From: Anisakis pegreffii
Taxonomy: Eukaryota; Nematoda; Chromadorea; Rhabditida; Anisakidae
Assembly: GCA_035041965.1 (NCBI GenBank)
Contig: JAPYMA010000830.1
Location: forward strand, 1-64,000
Direction: 5' to 3'
Length of the DNA: 64,000 nt
The notes under the pieces were generated by a model. That model did not search any database. It was not told the DNA's origin and was given only the letters and a program-made list of their open reading frames with translations. The translations under genes and the position numbers were made by a program. Below are positions 24,759 through 38,374 of the stretch, piece by piece. The number at the start of each line of letters is the position of its first letter. Within the stretch, counting starts at the first letter, position 1.

Positions 24759-26843
24759 TATCAGTCGAGTATAAGATTTTATGATCACACTGAATATCAT
24801 TATCATTCATCTCATATTTTATATGCGACAGTCTTTCTCTGTTACAGCTGTGCAAATACTTCAGTTCTTTTAGATTTTAAAATAGTTTTTGCAACATTCC
24901 CATTCCGTCAATAATTCACCACTTTTCATTGTAGGTACCAAAATTATTTTAACAGTCACCCAAAAATGATGTTACGCTCATAGTTGGGCTTTTAGAATGG
25001 CTGAAGTTCATCTGAAATAGTTTGTATAATAATTGGAATATGCAAATTTAGAGCGATTCTCATAAATGCATTGGAAGGGAGGGATTAACATCGTTTTTTA
25101 AAATATATTATTGAAAAAATGATTTGCTTCTGATCATTTACTGGTCAACACTTTCCCATTAGAGTAAGTGTACAAGTATACTTGATTATTCGATTGCATC
25201 GATCGATAGATAGTCTCAGACAACAACTATTTGACGTAACTGTTCGAATCTTTGAGAGCTTTTGCTGGAAATTGGATTTATTTGAGCATTTTCTTATTTG
25301 GAATGGCCAGCAATGGTGTTTGGTGCCAACATTCATTTCAGATTAGCAACAGCTATTGAAATATTAGAACCGAAACGAAAAAACATTCTTTCAGTTGATG
25401 ATTCTTTTAGTCATTTGAAGTTATTGTTTGACTCGTTGTGTTTGTTGGCATGAGTGTTTCGTGCGATTGTTAACGGACGTTCCTATTTCATGAAACTTCA
25501 ACGAAAAAAGCATCACCGAAAGAATGGTCTGTATGAATCGAATGTGCTCTTAGTCACCGATTTCATACTGCCAGATTATTTTCACTTCATGAAATTTTAA
25601 CGAATCGAATAAAATAAAGCATCGCCGAAAAAATAGTCTGCATGAATGGAATGTTCTCTTAATCATCGTTGTCATATTGCCATTAGTTTCACTTCAGCAA
25701 ACACACCTATTCATACCCATCATCAACGCTTCATTCGGCCAGAATAACGATCACTTCAAATAATGCAGCGTTCACAAGGCTCATACAGTTGTCCATTTTA
25801 AGCAGGCGTCTGCAAAACCAGATTCCAATTCAGGTTGCGTTAGAAATGTTTAGCCTCGAATCCGAACACTCTGATGCTTATATTGATGAAGCTCCATTCA
25901 AACACTGTTGAGTTTATGATACTGAAACATTTTGTTCGAAGAGTTCGCATATAACGATTACTCGAAAGCAAATGGCAATTACTTTGTCATCGGTTACAAT
26001 AAATCCGAACCCATAATACATCTGCTACTGCTGTGTACAGTGGCCTTTTACGGTCATTACCGTTTCAGATGAGAGATTCAGTTGAATAAATCGTATCAAA
26101 AACAACATGAAATAAATACTGCATTATCTATTCCACGCTATATGACAACAAATTACACAGACACTTTTCAGACCTCGTAAATGGTCACGTTTCGTTGTCG
26201 GGAACCTGTGCTGACGCAGTTACATAATCACATACGAATATTGATGGAAACGTTGCATAATTTTTCAAACACGTTCCAACAACTGCAAAGAGACAACACC
26301 AGCAACAACGAATCCATCCGATGTTCGTTAGCACCGGTAATCTGAGATAATCTCGACAGGACTATTATTATTGTTGCTATTGTTATTGCTATTGTATGTC
26401 TGTGTGACTGTCTACAAATAACTATTTCCAAATGATCCGGTTGGATATAAGACATGTCGCAAGTATGGATTTTATCATGTATTCACTATCATGCCATCGT
26501 TACTGTCGCTGGTGATGTTGTTTGTTCAATGAAAAGTTTCTTACTGATAATAGACGTTTTTATGAAGGATCCACTATTCAAATATAGGTATCTTTGATTA
26601 TACGTGCGTTTTATTCTGTTAATCCATTGATCAACTGCTTTGTCAGTGTTGTAATATTTCCCGATTTACGCTATACACACAATGCCTTCCAATTCTTGAA
26701 AAGCAAGATCATGAGTAACTGTTTGCTCTTTACTGCAATTAATTACGGCCACCGTAAACATCTGTTTGATCCTCATATATGAGGACATTTCGTAAAATCT
26801 ATTCAAAAAGACGATACCTTTATCTGACGCTAACTGGTCATGC
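24759..26843. other. Intergenic, no supported gene
   Basis: AT-rich flank upstream of the ShKT gene. Holds an imperfect two-copy tandem repeat at 25487-25695. Small open frames (25145-25336, 26228-26455 and 26594-26851) show no family resemblance or splice-site support. Confidence 0.4.
25487..25695. repeat. Imperfect tandem duplication, about 100-bp unit
   Basis: TTCATGAAACTTCAACGAA at 25487 and TTCATGAAATTTTAACGAAT at 25586 start two related units that share CATC(A/G)CCGAAA, AATAGTCTG or AATGGTCTG, and TGTTCTCTTA-type segments; the second carries a short insertion. An older duplication than the 484-bp one. Confidence 0.6.
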
Positions 26844-27990
26844 TTTGCCAAATCGCTCTTTTGATTTCATTTGCATTGAAAAGCAAACTGAACCGAAAGC
26901 GTAAGGTTGAGAAATAGATATAATTCAGATTCTTCGGAGAATCATAAATGAGAGCGAATCAGTGATGCGGCTGGAGTGAATAAGAAAACTAGCACCACAC
27001 AGTGGAATTACAATGCAGTAAGTTATTTTAGTAATGAGATTGATGAGAGAGTATGGGAATCAGACGTAGGATTCATTGATTTACAGTTGAACGACAGCTA
27101 TAATGGGAGTATGAAAAGCGTGCGTGCCTTCTGAATAGCTTCTTCCATCAGAAGCCATTCTCCTGTACTCTATTCACACCTCTCATTCCATCATCAGTTT
27201 TTACGTCCAATTTCAGTGATGTCTCATCACTCTCATTTCCGACCTTGCTGATTGCATTACAGTCCCATTATGTAGTGGCATTTTCCTTATTCATTGCAGT
27301 CGTATCACTGTTTCACTCTCATTCATATTTATCTTCTGAACCTTCACTCCTTTCAACCCTTCACCTTGCATTCTCGTTAGGTTCTGAGATATGTACAGAA
27401 TGAGTTGCCACACCACGTAACGACTGTTTAGATGCAAGAAATTCATCGCATTCGTTATGCTAACGGTAAAATATTATGAAAGCTGTGTTTCATATTCTTA
27501 GCTCAGCTGATCACTCAAAATTACCCAAAAATCCCCATGGGGGGAATTCCCCCTAAGGGGACCTTTACTATAAGTACCGTTTTAAAACTAGCTGTATCCT
27601 CAAGTATGCTTAACGACACCATTATTGTTGCTACCATTGCATTCAGCACATTTTAGGCCTACAGAATGGTATATTTGTTGTCAAGGTATTTTGCTTAGTT
27701 CAAAAAATATAGCTGATTTTCCAACCATATGTCAAACTACTCGAGTGAATCTCGAATACCACAAAACTCTGCACATTTGATCTCTATGGTCAATGATTCA
27801 GTTCTATAGGAATATCCCGAGTATCATTTTCATACTACCTGTATCCTCAATTTTCATCAGCAACACATGGTTTTATTGATACTATCAGATTCAACAGATT
27901 CTCAACTTTCACAATGTGTTGTGAAGCAATTTTGCATACTTATCTTACAAACACCTCAATTAAGCCAGATATAGCATACTGTTGAGCAGT
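26844..27990. mobile_element. Composite foldback repeat, copy B
   Basis: Collinear with copy A at 10749-11700, including the same internal inverted repeat and central hairpin (near 27145), with about 90% identity to 27625 and looser similarity beyond. It carries additional GTACCATTTT/GTATCATTTT-type units and lacks the TA run of copy A. No coding capacity. Confidence 0.75.
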
Positions 27991-28165
27991 GGTTCCCACG
28001 CTCGGGTGCTGCATTATCCCCTTCGATGGTATGGCAGACTGTCATTACCCTTCCCCTCCTACTACAGTAATTAACTAACGTCATAATTTTCCGACCCCTG
28101 CATTACCATCTTAACACCTCCAAATTGCCCAAAAGTGGGTAATTTCACCCCCTACGGGCACCCCT
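27988..28165. mobile_element. hAT-like non-autonomous element (degenerate)
   Basis: Begins CAGTGGTTCCCACGC and contains CCCAAAAGTGGGTAATTTCA followed by CCCCCTACGGG, the same end module as the element at 44.2-44.3 kb. CAGTGGTTCTCA-type ends are typical of hAT elements. The right terminus is eroded and no clean 8-bp target duplication is visible. Confidence 0.5.
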
Positions 28166-31100
28166 AGACAGTTATCAACTAATACTTTATTTGCACCTTT
28201 ACCGTGTCATCAGTGTCGGTAATGCATATAATTCGATTCATTTTCAGCTCCACGCGAATGATTCACTAGACTGTTTTGAATGTGGATGTGAATGTGAATG
28301 TACAATGAAAAAGCCATCAATTTGATGACCGCGAAACGGACTTTAAGTGTTCTATTGTATAAAATTGACTATATTGGTTGAAGTTTTGCCCAATGCAATC
28401 TTTGCTATTATTCGCTGCTAACGTTGCCGAATAATCAGCATAATTACTTCTATCATAGAGATCGATTGAAAACAATGACTGAATACGATTACAATAAAAG
28501 CTGCATTGAAGTATTGTAAACGTACACTGCAACATCGTTTTCATGTTATAAGTGTTGTGTACAAGGCGAATATCATTTCACTACGTTACTGTGAAATGAA
28601 TATGCATAAATCTCATTTCTATTGACTGTTCATTGCATGCTGAAATCGATTCAAATCCATCAACATATAACTCGAACAAACATCAACGCATTTCGAACAC
28701 TGAACACTTTAGTGATGCCGAATGTCATCTTTTATCTTTATTCATGGACTGCGTTCTTTGACCTCGAACTTTCTTAGATTTTTCCCAACACTCTTTCATA
28801 CTGAATTCGTTCAAAAATATAGGAGAGATTAAAATTTTGTGAAGCAGCACATTAATATATTCGTAATTCATATTCTTCACGCTGGTGGTATTTTCAAAAT
28901 TGTTCAGTGCTTTGAGCATTATTGTCGGCATTAAGGAGGTGATGATGAATTCCAACAACAACATTAATGTTGCGTTATTTTGAAGAAAGTTCATTTATGA
29001 CAAGAATGGTAATTGCGTAATGTGGAAATGATGACGCAGTGACAAAAGTCTTTTGTGGTCTTTTGCAAGCGGAATTATTAAGATTCCTTCGAAAAAGAAA
29101 ATGCAGTCGAAAGCAGCCAAAGACGTTATTTTACAGTGTCATTTGAGTACTTATTTTTCGTAGGGTTCACTTTGGTGATAAATAAACATTTGTTTGCTGT
29201 TTTGCTTACGATTATATCGTACGTTTGCATTTGTTCTTTGCACCATCTTGGAACTACTGGTTACGTTTGGAACGCTTTTGTTGGATGTTTATAAGCAAAG
29301 ACAGCAAATTCTCAGAAATGATTTTTTCGTAACAGTTTTCATAAATGATTTCATAATTGTTTTCATGAATGACTTTCTAGATGATTTCATAATTGTTCTC
29401 AGATTTCATAAATTGCATCATTCCATCATTGTTCCCATAATTGCTTTAAGCTGAGTACCGCTAATGCTGTCGCTACCTATGCCATAGTGCTTTTCAGACG
29501 TGCTTTACTAAACATTTGCACTGAACACTGGCATGTTACTATTTATTGATTTCAAATGCACTTTTCATTTCCCGGACTAACAGAAGCAGGTCGCAGCCAT
29601 TTCCACTGTTCGAAATATGCCTTCTGATCTCGCTGAACTAATCGATCGGTCAATCAAACCAAATTCAATCAAGTGAAAAGTTATGACGTAAATGTCACGG
29701 AAGGACAATGAAGCATTATTTTTTCACCATTTATTATATATCTTTCTTTTCGGAAATTGTCTCGAAAATTCTAATCTTCTCACGGATCATTTTTAGACGC
29801 CGAATTGAATTTGTTTGACTCGAAGAACAGTTGAAAAGGTTGTTTAGCGAAATGTGATTCAAGAACTTTATTGTCTGATCAATTCAAGTGGGGTGAGTCA
29901 GCACAAAAAAAAAGCTTCAGAACTGGCTTTGTTGATTACCAAAGCAATGTTACCCTTACAACTTCTCAAATGATCACATTAAGTTGGTTGCAGTATTCAA
30001 ATGTTGTCCAAGGAAAACTCTCATCTGGATTCTTACGAACGATTTGTTTTTTCGTTTCGCAATGCTTTTTAATTTTTTCGCTGTCATTTTCGTCAATGTG
30101 ATGTCCCCTCATTTCCTGAGAATTAATATTTGCATTCATCTTGTTTTTTGCTTGAATTTTAATTATTCCTTACGAACACTTTTGAAAATTAACGAGTGAC
30201 ATCGCTTTGGAGTAGAATCTCCGACTCGCGTTAACGTTAGAAAATTGTTGAAACGATCTAATACTATTTGAGATGGAAATCATTCAGAATCTTTCATCTC
30301 CAGTTGTAAATTTATTCGAATTGAGCGGTCCTCATTGATAGCACTGCTATTGAATTTTGCCGTAAGAACCAAGAAACACGAGAACGTATGATTGCGATAC
30401 CAGAACAAAAATAACATCAATACAACACAAACTCTAACATGTTTTGGGAACAGTAGCAAGTCTATGTGGTTTCAGTGATCACGTTGTGCAAATATTTGCT
30501 CGATTTTATGAAAACGAAAATGCATTTATTATAATTGTTACATGTGCAAGTTTGATTGGACTAAAATTTAACAATGGAAAAGTGTTAACAATTGTACATC
30601 ATTCACTACCACCACATCATATCGTATGATTGCTGAAATAAGATTGCTGCGAATAAACGAATATATGATTTGCCATGATCATGTCACGTTATCTGAACAA
30701 TGAATCCAAGTGCAAAAAATATTTTGTGAATGCTTTGGAATGGAAAGTAAACTAATTAGTCAGAAGTTTGATCATTACAAAGCCAGCCATATAAGATTTC
30801 ACAGGAGATTATCACATTACCTCAGTTAGGTGTGCAAACTTGTTCACGTATGCGTTATGTTCAAAAGTTGCTGGCGTTGGCATTGTTCAGGAACTAACTG
30901 CAAACACAACTCTACATTCATCCAATTAATCCAGGTAAAATAACACCCGTCCACCAAAATGTACGTGTAAGGCGCTGTTTGATATCTTCGTGCTTACTTT
31001 TTGCTCTCTACATGTTTTTTAAGCGTCCGAATAAAATAAGCACGATAAATTCAGCTAAGTGCACACATTTTTTAGCATCCCACAGCCATGAAAAACTACG

Positions 31101-32526
31101 TCGTGAACGATCACTGCTAAAAAATTTCCGATGCTTCCCTTTGGAATACCTCTAATCGTAAGTAAGAGAATTTCCATTTGCACAGAGCGGGCGGTTTGAT
31201 TGGTGATTCTGTGATGATATCAAATATTTAATATGTATACGTACGTAGCATCTCGTTCATCAATCAGTAAATTCTAATTTCTGAAGGAATGCGCTGCGAT
31301 CAACTTCTTTGGATTCATCAACACATTTCGAATGATTTCTCAAGAACATTTCAATAAATCATGTACTTCACTAGAGCTGCTTTTGTGATTTGCTCACTCA
31401 AATGTGGTTTGACCCGTTCACTGCTTGAGAATATATCTCATGTTTGATTGACCTTACGTTTACTAAGGCTAGATAAATTTCATGACGTTCATGATTCATT
31501 CCATGGAAACAATCATTTAACGAAAGCATATACGAATTCCAGCGAAAACTAGTATCAAGAGGAAATCAATGGAGGGTGCTGTTCCATTGATTCGATTATG
31601 TTCCGGTGATGCCTTGTTTATTGTGCAATAACTAGACCCGAACTTACTCGTGTGTTTACTGTGTTTGCTTTCAATATTCACTGAAATCAAAGATCTATAC
31701 GGAACCGAATGAATTACTAAACGTGTGATTATATGCAAATATTGCAGAATAGTAGCGAATGTTCATTGATGCTGCCCACGAGTGTGAAAAACGTCAACAA
31801 GTAGTGACGTGTGTATTTGATCACTCAAGAATTCCGTATTGAAAGCATGATTGATAAATGTATAAAAATGATCGTTAACATCGACTAGCCACAGTATACA
31901 CTAGCTTTTATTGGGCTGCTCAGTTGCTTATCCCGAAGACAGCGCTTCTCAGGCTCTCCCCCTCCATGTCCGCAACTTGACTGTAGGCATTTTGCTGTTC
32001 CATCGTTTGTCCTTAACTGAAGTCAATTACTTCATCGTGACCATACGAGCATTTTGAGAATATTATCTCACGGCTGTGGAGGAACTATGAGAAAAATCAA
32101 TCAATTGTAACTTTAATTCCCCTCCCCCCTCACCTTCACCCCACATCCACTCCAGAAGACGAATTCCTCCTGAGCTCTGTGAAAACCGCTATTCTAGGTC
32201 ATTTATTAATAAATTTCCCAATTCAAAAAGAGAAAATTTCCTGATTTTTTCTATTCGAGGGATTGTCTAGTTCTGAGCACTTCTTTCATGCACTGCACTC
32301 AGCTGGTTTGACCTCATAACTATTTATTTGTTTATGAAACAGGTACAACTGGTAAGTAACGTATAGAATTAGTTCGTGTGCAGATAGAGAACGAGCAATT
32401 GCACTAATTGAAGCAAGTATCAAGGAAATGTATGATGTTTCAGAGTGTTGTCAAGCATAAGAAGGGGAATAGCTCATCAGTATAAGCGTATATTTAAAAT
32501 TGTTATCATCAACACGACATATCGAA
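28166..32526. other. Long intergenic region upstream of the inositol transporter
   Basis: About 4.4 kb without a gene I can support. The longest minus frame (28725-28994) has protein-like composition but no recognisable domain and no clear splice or start signals. 29290-29410 contains short GATTTCATAATTGTT-type repeats that inflate an open frame. The region just before 32527 presumably holds the transporter promoter. Confidence 0.4.
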
Positions 32527-35500
32527 ATGGTTCAAGTTGCTGTGGTGAGCGTTATTCAAATTGAATATTAACTTGATATCTCACACAATTGCACTCTGAT
32601 TATATGCATTTTTGAAGAGATTTTTTTTGCGTCGTTGTGGTTTAGTCTGAAATTAGAAGATGTGTTCGAATTGATTCCGAACAATTTTAAATTCTTCAAC
32701 CAGTAACAACTTAAGGCATCAGCCGTGGAGTCAATGAACCCCAAACCGAAGAAACTGCCCCAGTTGGGCTTTTTCGTTTATTTGCTGTCGTTTATGGCCG
32801 TAATTGGCGGATTTCTGTTCGGCTATGATACAGGAATTGTATCGAGTGCGATGCTGTATGTTGCACACAACTCTGGTATGAGTCCGATGAGTGCTATTTG
32901 GAAGGAGCTCATCGTTAGCATAACACCAGGTGAGCGATTCACGTATGTCTTTTGCAGAGTGCTCAATGCATCATCGTTTTTAAAATTTCATAGCACTCAT
33001 TATTTACCAGAAAACATTCTCAGAGTGAGACGAGACTGGAAAGTTGCAATTGATCAGAGTGAATTGCTAATCAGTGCTTTCGTTACCTGACATTTTGTTG
33101 AATTTGAAAGTGATCATCTGAGCTGTGATCTAGGGATGGCAGCGATTGGTGCCCTGCTGTCGGGTCCAGCCACCGACAAATTCGGTCGAAAAAAGATTAT
33201 TCTGACGTCCAGTCTCGCGTTTGTAGTCGGTGCCATTATTTGCGCAGCGGCTCCAGAGAAAGTAACACTGTTCATTGGTCGAATAGTTCTCGGATTAGCA
33301 ATTGGTATTCGTTTACATATATTTGATCCTTTCAAGATCCCTCATCGCCATTAATTGACTCGTGTTGATTACCGAATAAATTGAAAAGACTATCAGTTGT
33401 TTTTATAAGTTAGTAGTCTGAATGGAATTTTAAAAAGGTACATAGATAAAGCTGTTCATTATTGTCACTGCCGTAAGAAAGAAGATGCAAATAATTAAAC
33501 GCTGATAATTTGATTGCTCACTTCATTATCTATTATCTATCTCACATGGTGCTAGCTCGATGATCGATCACTTCTGTTAAACTGTAATTATAATTGTAAG
33601 CTGTCTGACAAATTGAAAAAGCATCATGTCGTCAAGAAACTCCCCTGAGATGAGATGAAATAACCATTGCAATAGTGGTGTTAAGCCATTTTTGTGAGCC
33701 GGAATGCAGTCTGAATAGCACTTAATTTGGATTGTGAATTTTTAGGTTTTGCCTCAATGACCGTACCCATTTATGTGGGCGAAGCGTCACCATCACACAT
33801 CCGTGGCACACTCCTCACTGGATTTCAGCTTATGATAACATTCGGTTTTGTGGCTGCGAATATTTTCGCCGGTTCGAATGCATTCATCAATAAGCAATAG
33901 TCTATGAAAATTATTCCCAAACGTGAAATGCGTTATTGCTCATCGCCTTTCTAAGTTGACTCCTCCAGTCTTCTGATTGCATTTTTTTGCATTGCTTGCA
34001 AAATCCTCCGCAACTATTTGAATGGTACTACTTCAAAGAATAATTTTAGGTGGTTTCTCTTACATTAATCCAGAGAATGTCGGTTGGCGTCTAATGTTCG
34101 CGTTTGCCGCCGTTCCGGGTATTATACAGTTTATCGGTTTTCTGTTCCTACCCGAAAGTCCAAGATGGCTGTACGATCACGGTAGATCTGGTGAAAGTGA
34201 AACGGTACGTGCTATACTGCGTGTTAATGCTCGTTTGATCGCAAGATGTCACCAATCAGATCATTAAGAGATCAGTTTATTGGTATTGCCTAGAGGTTTT
34301 TCACTGATCTCGAATATTGAGAAGGATTATTCGATATATTGTTTAGCAGGTAAAATGAATTTTGATACCTAATCTACCAGACAACTACGAAGCTTTGTCA
34401 TTGAAGTTACGCTTGAACCACGAAATTTCAAGTTATTAGATGAATTTTGCGCAAATAAAGTTGCTTTCAAAACTGAATCATTTGAATTGGAGAAATCATT
34501 TTAAGGTACTCGGAAAGATTTATAATGGAAACAAGGAATGGATTCATTATGAACTCCAAGAGATATCTGACACCTTTGAGCAAGAAAAGAAAGCAAAGGA
34601 GGAAGTTGGAGGTAGGAGAGCATTGCAGCGTTATTATGAGTAGTGGTAACACATAACGATGATGATAGCTGGATTAAATACTTTCAGATTCTTTTGTACT
34701 AGCCCGCATTGTGAAAACTCCACATGTGCTTAAGGCCTTATGCATTGGCTGTCTGATGCAAGCTTTTCAACAATTCTCTGGTATCAACACGATATTGTGA
34801 GTTAGTCCATATTCCTTCTTCATTTCATCTCTCCACAAAATCCATCAACAATGATTAAGGTCTTCATGGAAATATCTGATTTAGGTATTACACAGGAACG
34901 ATCATTCAATCAGCTGGAGTGAGAGATATTCATACAACAATTTGGATCTCTGTTGGTGTTTCAAGTACAGTGATTAGTTCTCAATTGATAGACTGGACAA
35001 TTTTTTGAGAGATAAAAGACCAACTAGTTCTCTTTTGAAAGATTTCCAGCTGAATGAAGCATAATTCATGATGAGTCGTTAAATTCGTCAAGCGTCTGTA
35101 GGAGCCTCACGGAAGATCTTCAAGACTGTGCAATAAATTGAGCAGCTTAGAAATTCACAGGGATCTGTGAATTGATGAAAATATTCCAATGAGTGTTACA
35201 TCCTACTCTGAACTTAATTTGATAATTTAAAAGTCCGAAAAAAGGCAAAATTCGTTTCAGGTTTCAATTTCTTTGCAACCTTCTTACCAATGTATTTGGT
35301 GGAAAGACTTGGTCGACGTATATTGCTACTCGTATCAGTGCTGGGTGTTATTATATCATTAGTGGTAATGGGTATTGCCTTTGTGCTTATAAATAAAGAT
35401 TCTGCATCTGTGATACCGTTGCGAGTAGATCCATCAAATGGTAACAATGAATTGTTTGACAGATGCAACTCGTACAGGTTCATTTTGCTCGATATCAACA

Positions 35501-36810
35501 CCGCATTCACCTTCGAATAAATTTCGTATAGTAGCAATCCAAGTGACTGAACATTGCAAGCAATACTTTTGGCGAATATCATTTGATCTGAGCGTGATCG
35601 TCAATCACTTTCAGACTGATTGATCAATTATTAATCGAGCGAAAACTCTCTGAGAACTAACTTTGAACCAGCAAGTTTCGTGCATGCATAGCGCATTCCT
35701 ATGCGAAAGTTAAAACGAAATTTTATTTTCAGTAGTTGCGATTTTTGTGTGACCGACGAACATTGTGGCTTTTGTAGTTCTCGTTCGGACAAAGAGATAG
35801 GGTGGGTTGCAGTTTTTTTTAAATTAATTATGCAGAAGTGTGTGGACGGTCGGACTGAAGAGTCTTTAGATTATTTATCATATTCGAATTAAAATTAGGC
35901 ATATTTTGTTGCTATCAGTTTAGGTATTGCTTACCGGCATCACACGAAGATCCATCCGTATCGATGATTGGACAGTGCGCAAGCGGTTACAATGAGACAA
36001 GTCACGAGTGGTCATCAGTGTTCTGCATCACAAAATATACCGTAATGCCGATTATTGTCATGGTATTCTATTTGGCGTCATTCGCTATCGGTTAGTTGAT
36101 ATCAATTGAAAATCTTTTTATTTTTTGTTGTCGACTTTCAACAAGTCAGTCGTCACTTCGCCTTATTTAAATGGTTGGAGTGGAGTCGAGATAGTGAATG
36201 AGTGTTTCTAATCATTCATGCAGGCTTCGCACCCATCCCATGGGTGATGAACGCTGAATTCTACCCGTTATGGGCTCGCAGTACTTGTTGTGCAATTGCA
36301 ACGTTCACGAATTGGTTCTTCAATTTACTTATTTCACTAACGTTCCTCTCACTGAGTGAAGCGGTGACTAAATATGGTATGTTAGAGACGTTGAAGTTTT
36401 GATTCCTTCTTCATTTAAGATTATTTGATTTCTGATAGAATCTGTCTGAAAGAAGATTGAACTCGAATGCAGAGATCCCAATTTGTTTGACTATTCTCGA
36501 ACGAATTACTGATATATATGGGTTTTTAAAACCGTTGCATTACTGAAATGTGCAGGAAAATAAGTACGAGTGAATTTGATTTTCAGGTGCATTCTTCATC
36601 TATGCTGGTGTTTCATGCGTTGCGTTCGTGGTCTTCTACTTCTTCGTGCCGGAAACAAAAGGATATACCATCGAAGAAATTGAAATGCTTTTCATGTCAA
36701 AAGAGAAACGAAGAAAACTCCAAATTGCAATGAGTGAGAGGAACGATTCGAGTAACGCTCAGAAAAAGGGTTCGCGAGCGATAAGCACGGTCTCATCAGG
36801 TGTTTTGTAA
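32527..36810 (+). CDS. hmit-1: H+/myo-inositol cotransporter (HMIT, SLC2A13 family)
   Basis: Thirteen exons: 32527-32544, 32716-32929, 33134-33304, 33746-33871, 34050-34204, 34506-34611, 34688-34796, 34885-34964, 35261-35477, 35733-35801, 35924-36090, 36224-36376 and 36587-36810; every junction is in phase, giving 602 residues, within the family range. A major-facilitator sugar transporter of the plasma membrane that imports inositol with protons and, in C. elegans, serves osmoregulation. Visible signatures: [10 protein letters not shown] in TM1, DKFGRKK between TM2 and TM3, [22 protein letters not shown] before the central loop, QQFSGINTI in TM7, YLVERLGRR between TM8 and TM9, and [12 protein letters not shown] after TM12. 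A large Cys-rich extracellular loop between TM9 and TM10 ([13 protein letters not shown]) is specific to HMIT and excludes an ordinary GLUT. The first exon supplies only MVQVAV and is the least certain. Candidate AATAAA at 37207. Confidence 0.93.
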
Positions 36811-38374
36811 ATATTATGAATTTGTTCAAAGTATTCATATCGTTTTGTCATCTTTTTATTCGTTGTTGATTTGAATTCACGTGCATTTAAGTTCGATATA
36901 TAATGCAAGCATTTCATGATGAGCTGAAGCATTATCTGATGAAGCAGCAATTTCTTCATGCAGTCATTTCGCAAACTTATAAATTAGTTGAATGATCCAT
37001 TTATTTGATTGATCATTGTCAATTTTCTATGTTATGCTCTCTACCATATGTTCTACTATGAAATGTGAATATGTAATGGTATGTTTTAAAAGTGAAAGAA
37101 TTCGGATGCTCCACTCTAAATTTGTCGAAGTGTGGGGACGTCTTATCATTTTAAGTGAATAGGTAGCCAAATGAGTCGATATAGATAGTTACTCAACTGG
37201 GCGGTAAATAAATGAGTGAATGCCTTTGAACTGTTCAAAGATGATCCCATTTTCATTATCTTCTTTTTTTCGCAAGACCGACTTCAAGAATTTGGTTTCA
37301 GTTTTATCAACGATTGACATTTTTGAACTGTGTATGTAAAGATCTAATTCATCTCATTTCATTGCAATAACAAATTGCCTATCTTATTTGTGTGATTTCA
37401 GTGTGAAAATTAATTTATGAAGCAATTAATTCTCATGAAAAACTTTTGCTGCGATTTGGTGTTATTTGAAAGATTAAACAATACGAATGCAGTCAATAAA
37501 TATTCGCATTTTATCAACTTGAAACCTTTCACTGCACTCTTTCCCAGTAATCATCACCTGAAAGTTCGCAAATAACAGATGCCATTAAACAGAATACATG
37601 TCATCCAATTGTTGTCATCAATGGAAATGTGCTCTTGTGAAGGACTGAAAAAGATCTGAAAAAGCGAATGAAACTACTGCCGAAAAAAAACGATTAGTAA
37701 GAAACGAGAACATTTTATTATTGCCCTCAACTTTGAGCGTTGAATGGAGAGAAGTTATCACTGCTTCTTGATAAGATAATTACTTCATCGAACGGTTCCT
37801 TATTTTGCACTTCCACACTGTGCAGTCAATTGAGAAGTTGCAAATATATGCAATCAGTTGAACAAAAATTTTCATTGATAACGTTTTAACTATACATGAT
37901 AGTTATGATTGACATCGTTATCGATGTGAGCCGATAGCATCGTATTGGTCATATCATTTGATGCTGTTTGCACATCTCGTGAACAATTCAGCTTCATTAA
38001 AATATTTTCGTTTACAGTTCTCGTTCGTCATTATTATTCATTCAAACAGTGGACATTAAGGCTCTGAAAGGTACTCGTTTTCTCAACGTGATACCGCTTC
38101 AACTTTGAAATATTCCCTTTTCTCCATTCGTTTGAGCTATTCAACAGGCGTTATATGTTTGAAGTTTTGATTTATCCAGGAAAACGTCAAAATTCTTGAA
38201 AGTTGTGTGCAATCGTTCTGAATTGATCTATCTCACTGTTAGAAGTATCCCTATTCTCATCGATTGATTTGACATCTTAAAATTGAATTTTCCAACAACC
38301 TCACATCAGCATGATTTATTTGAATGTGACAACCTCAGTGATCAATGATTGCCATTTCAAGGTAAACAAGACCA
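36811..38374. other. Intergenic between the transporter and the scavenger receptor
   Basis: Holds the presumed transporter 3' UTR (AATAAA at 37207-37212) and the scavenger-receptor promoter. No coding frame or repeat of note. Confidence 0.4.

Noticed and set aside
28725..28994. 89-residue minus frame with membrane-like N-terminus
   Set aside because: Protein-like composition but no family resemblance, no adjoining exons in phase and no start-site support.
29194..29454. 86-residue plus frame with hydrophobic start
   Set aside because: The second half is inflated by short GATTTCATAATTGTT-type repeats; no homology recognised.
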